A stretch of 64,000 nucleotides of DNA from Glandiceps talaboti (Eukaryota; Hemichordata; Enteropneusta; Spengelidae): contig NC_135555.1 in NCBI RefSeq assembly GCF_964340395.1, positions 14,706,246-14,770,245 of the forward strand, written 5' to 3'. The translations under genes were made by a program, and so were the position numbers. The first letter of the stretch is position 1. Every line of letters starts with the position of its first letter. Below the pieces are notes generated by a model. The model made no database searches and was not told the origin of the DNA. It saw only the letters and a program-made list of their open reading frames with translations. Of this stretch, positions 63,986-64,000 are shown piece by piece.

Positions 63986-64000
63986 TACAACGAGGTGTAT

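Overview
The window looks like nuclear DNA of an invertebrate animal. It is AT-rich and intron-rich, with short exons bounded by GT/AG (one GC/AG), very abundant di-, tri- and tetranucleotide microsatellites, fold-back MITE-like repeats, a tRNA-derived SINE and hammerhead-ribozyme repeats. A marine bilaterian is my best guess; I cannot name the species or phylum.

All protein coding that I can support is on the minus strand. It forms two tandem paralogous genes for DEG/ENaC (amiloride-sensitive) sodium channels with an unusual ectodomain. Gene A is complete (ATG at 50976, stop at 26491, about 24.5 kb). I rebuilt 21 firm exons plus one possible exon. All 21 firm exons join in consistent phases into one 3162-nt frame of 1053 residues. 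Its order is: cytoplasmic N-terminus with an HG gating motif, TM1, post-TM1 palm strand, three LDL-receptor class A modules, CUB + TSP1, CUB + TSP1, then the conserved DEG/ENaC ectodomain and TM2 with a G-L-S filter. The 490-residue modular insert is a symmetric phase 1-1 cassette, as expected from exon shuffling.

Gene B (first exon 10753-11260, running off the left edge at base 1) has the same order and intron phases: channel N-terminus + TM1, three LDLa, CUB, TSP1, and a second CUB cut by the window start. Its conserved His-Gly gating motif reads His-Cys. CUB/LDLa proteins are known as separate auxiliary subunits of other ion channels (Neto, LEV-10, SOL-1). Here such modules are built into the channel polypeptide.

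Layout: 1-11260 gene B; 11261-26490 intergenic (microsatellites, a 547-bp palindromic element flanked by TA, MITEs, a SINE, a hammerhead repeat, a fold-back repeat); 26491-50976 gene A with repeat-filled introns; 50977-64000 upstream of gene A, with repeats, MITEs and a second Penelope-like fragment with a hammerhead motif, and no recognisable gene. Several long microsatellites begin within 15-70 nt of gene A splice donors.
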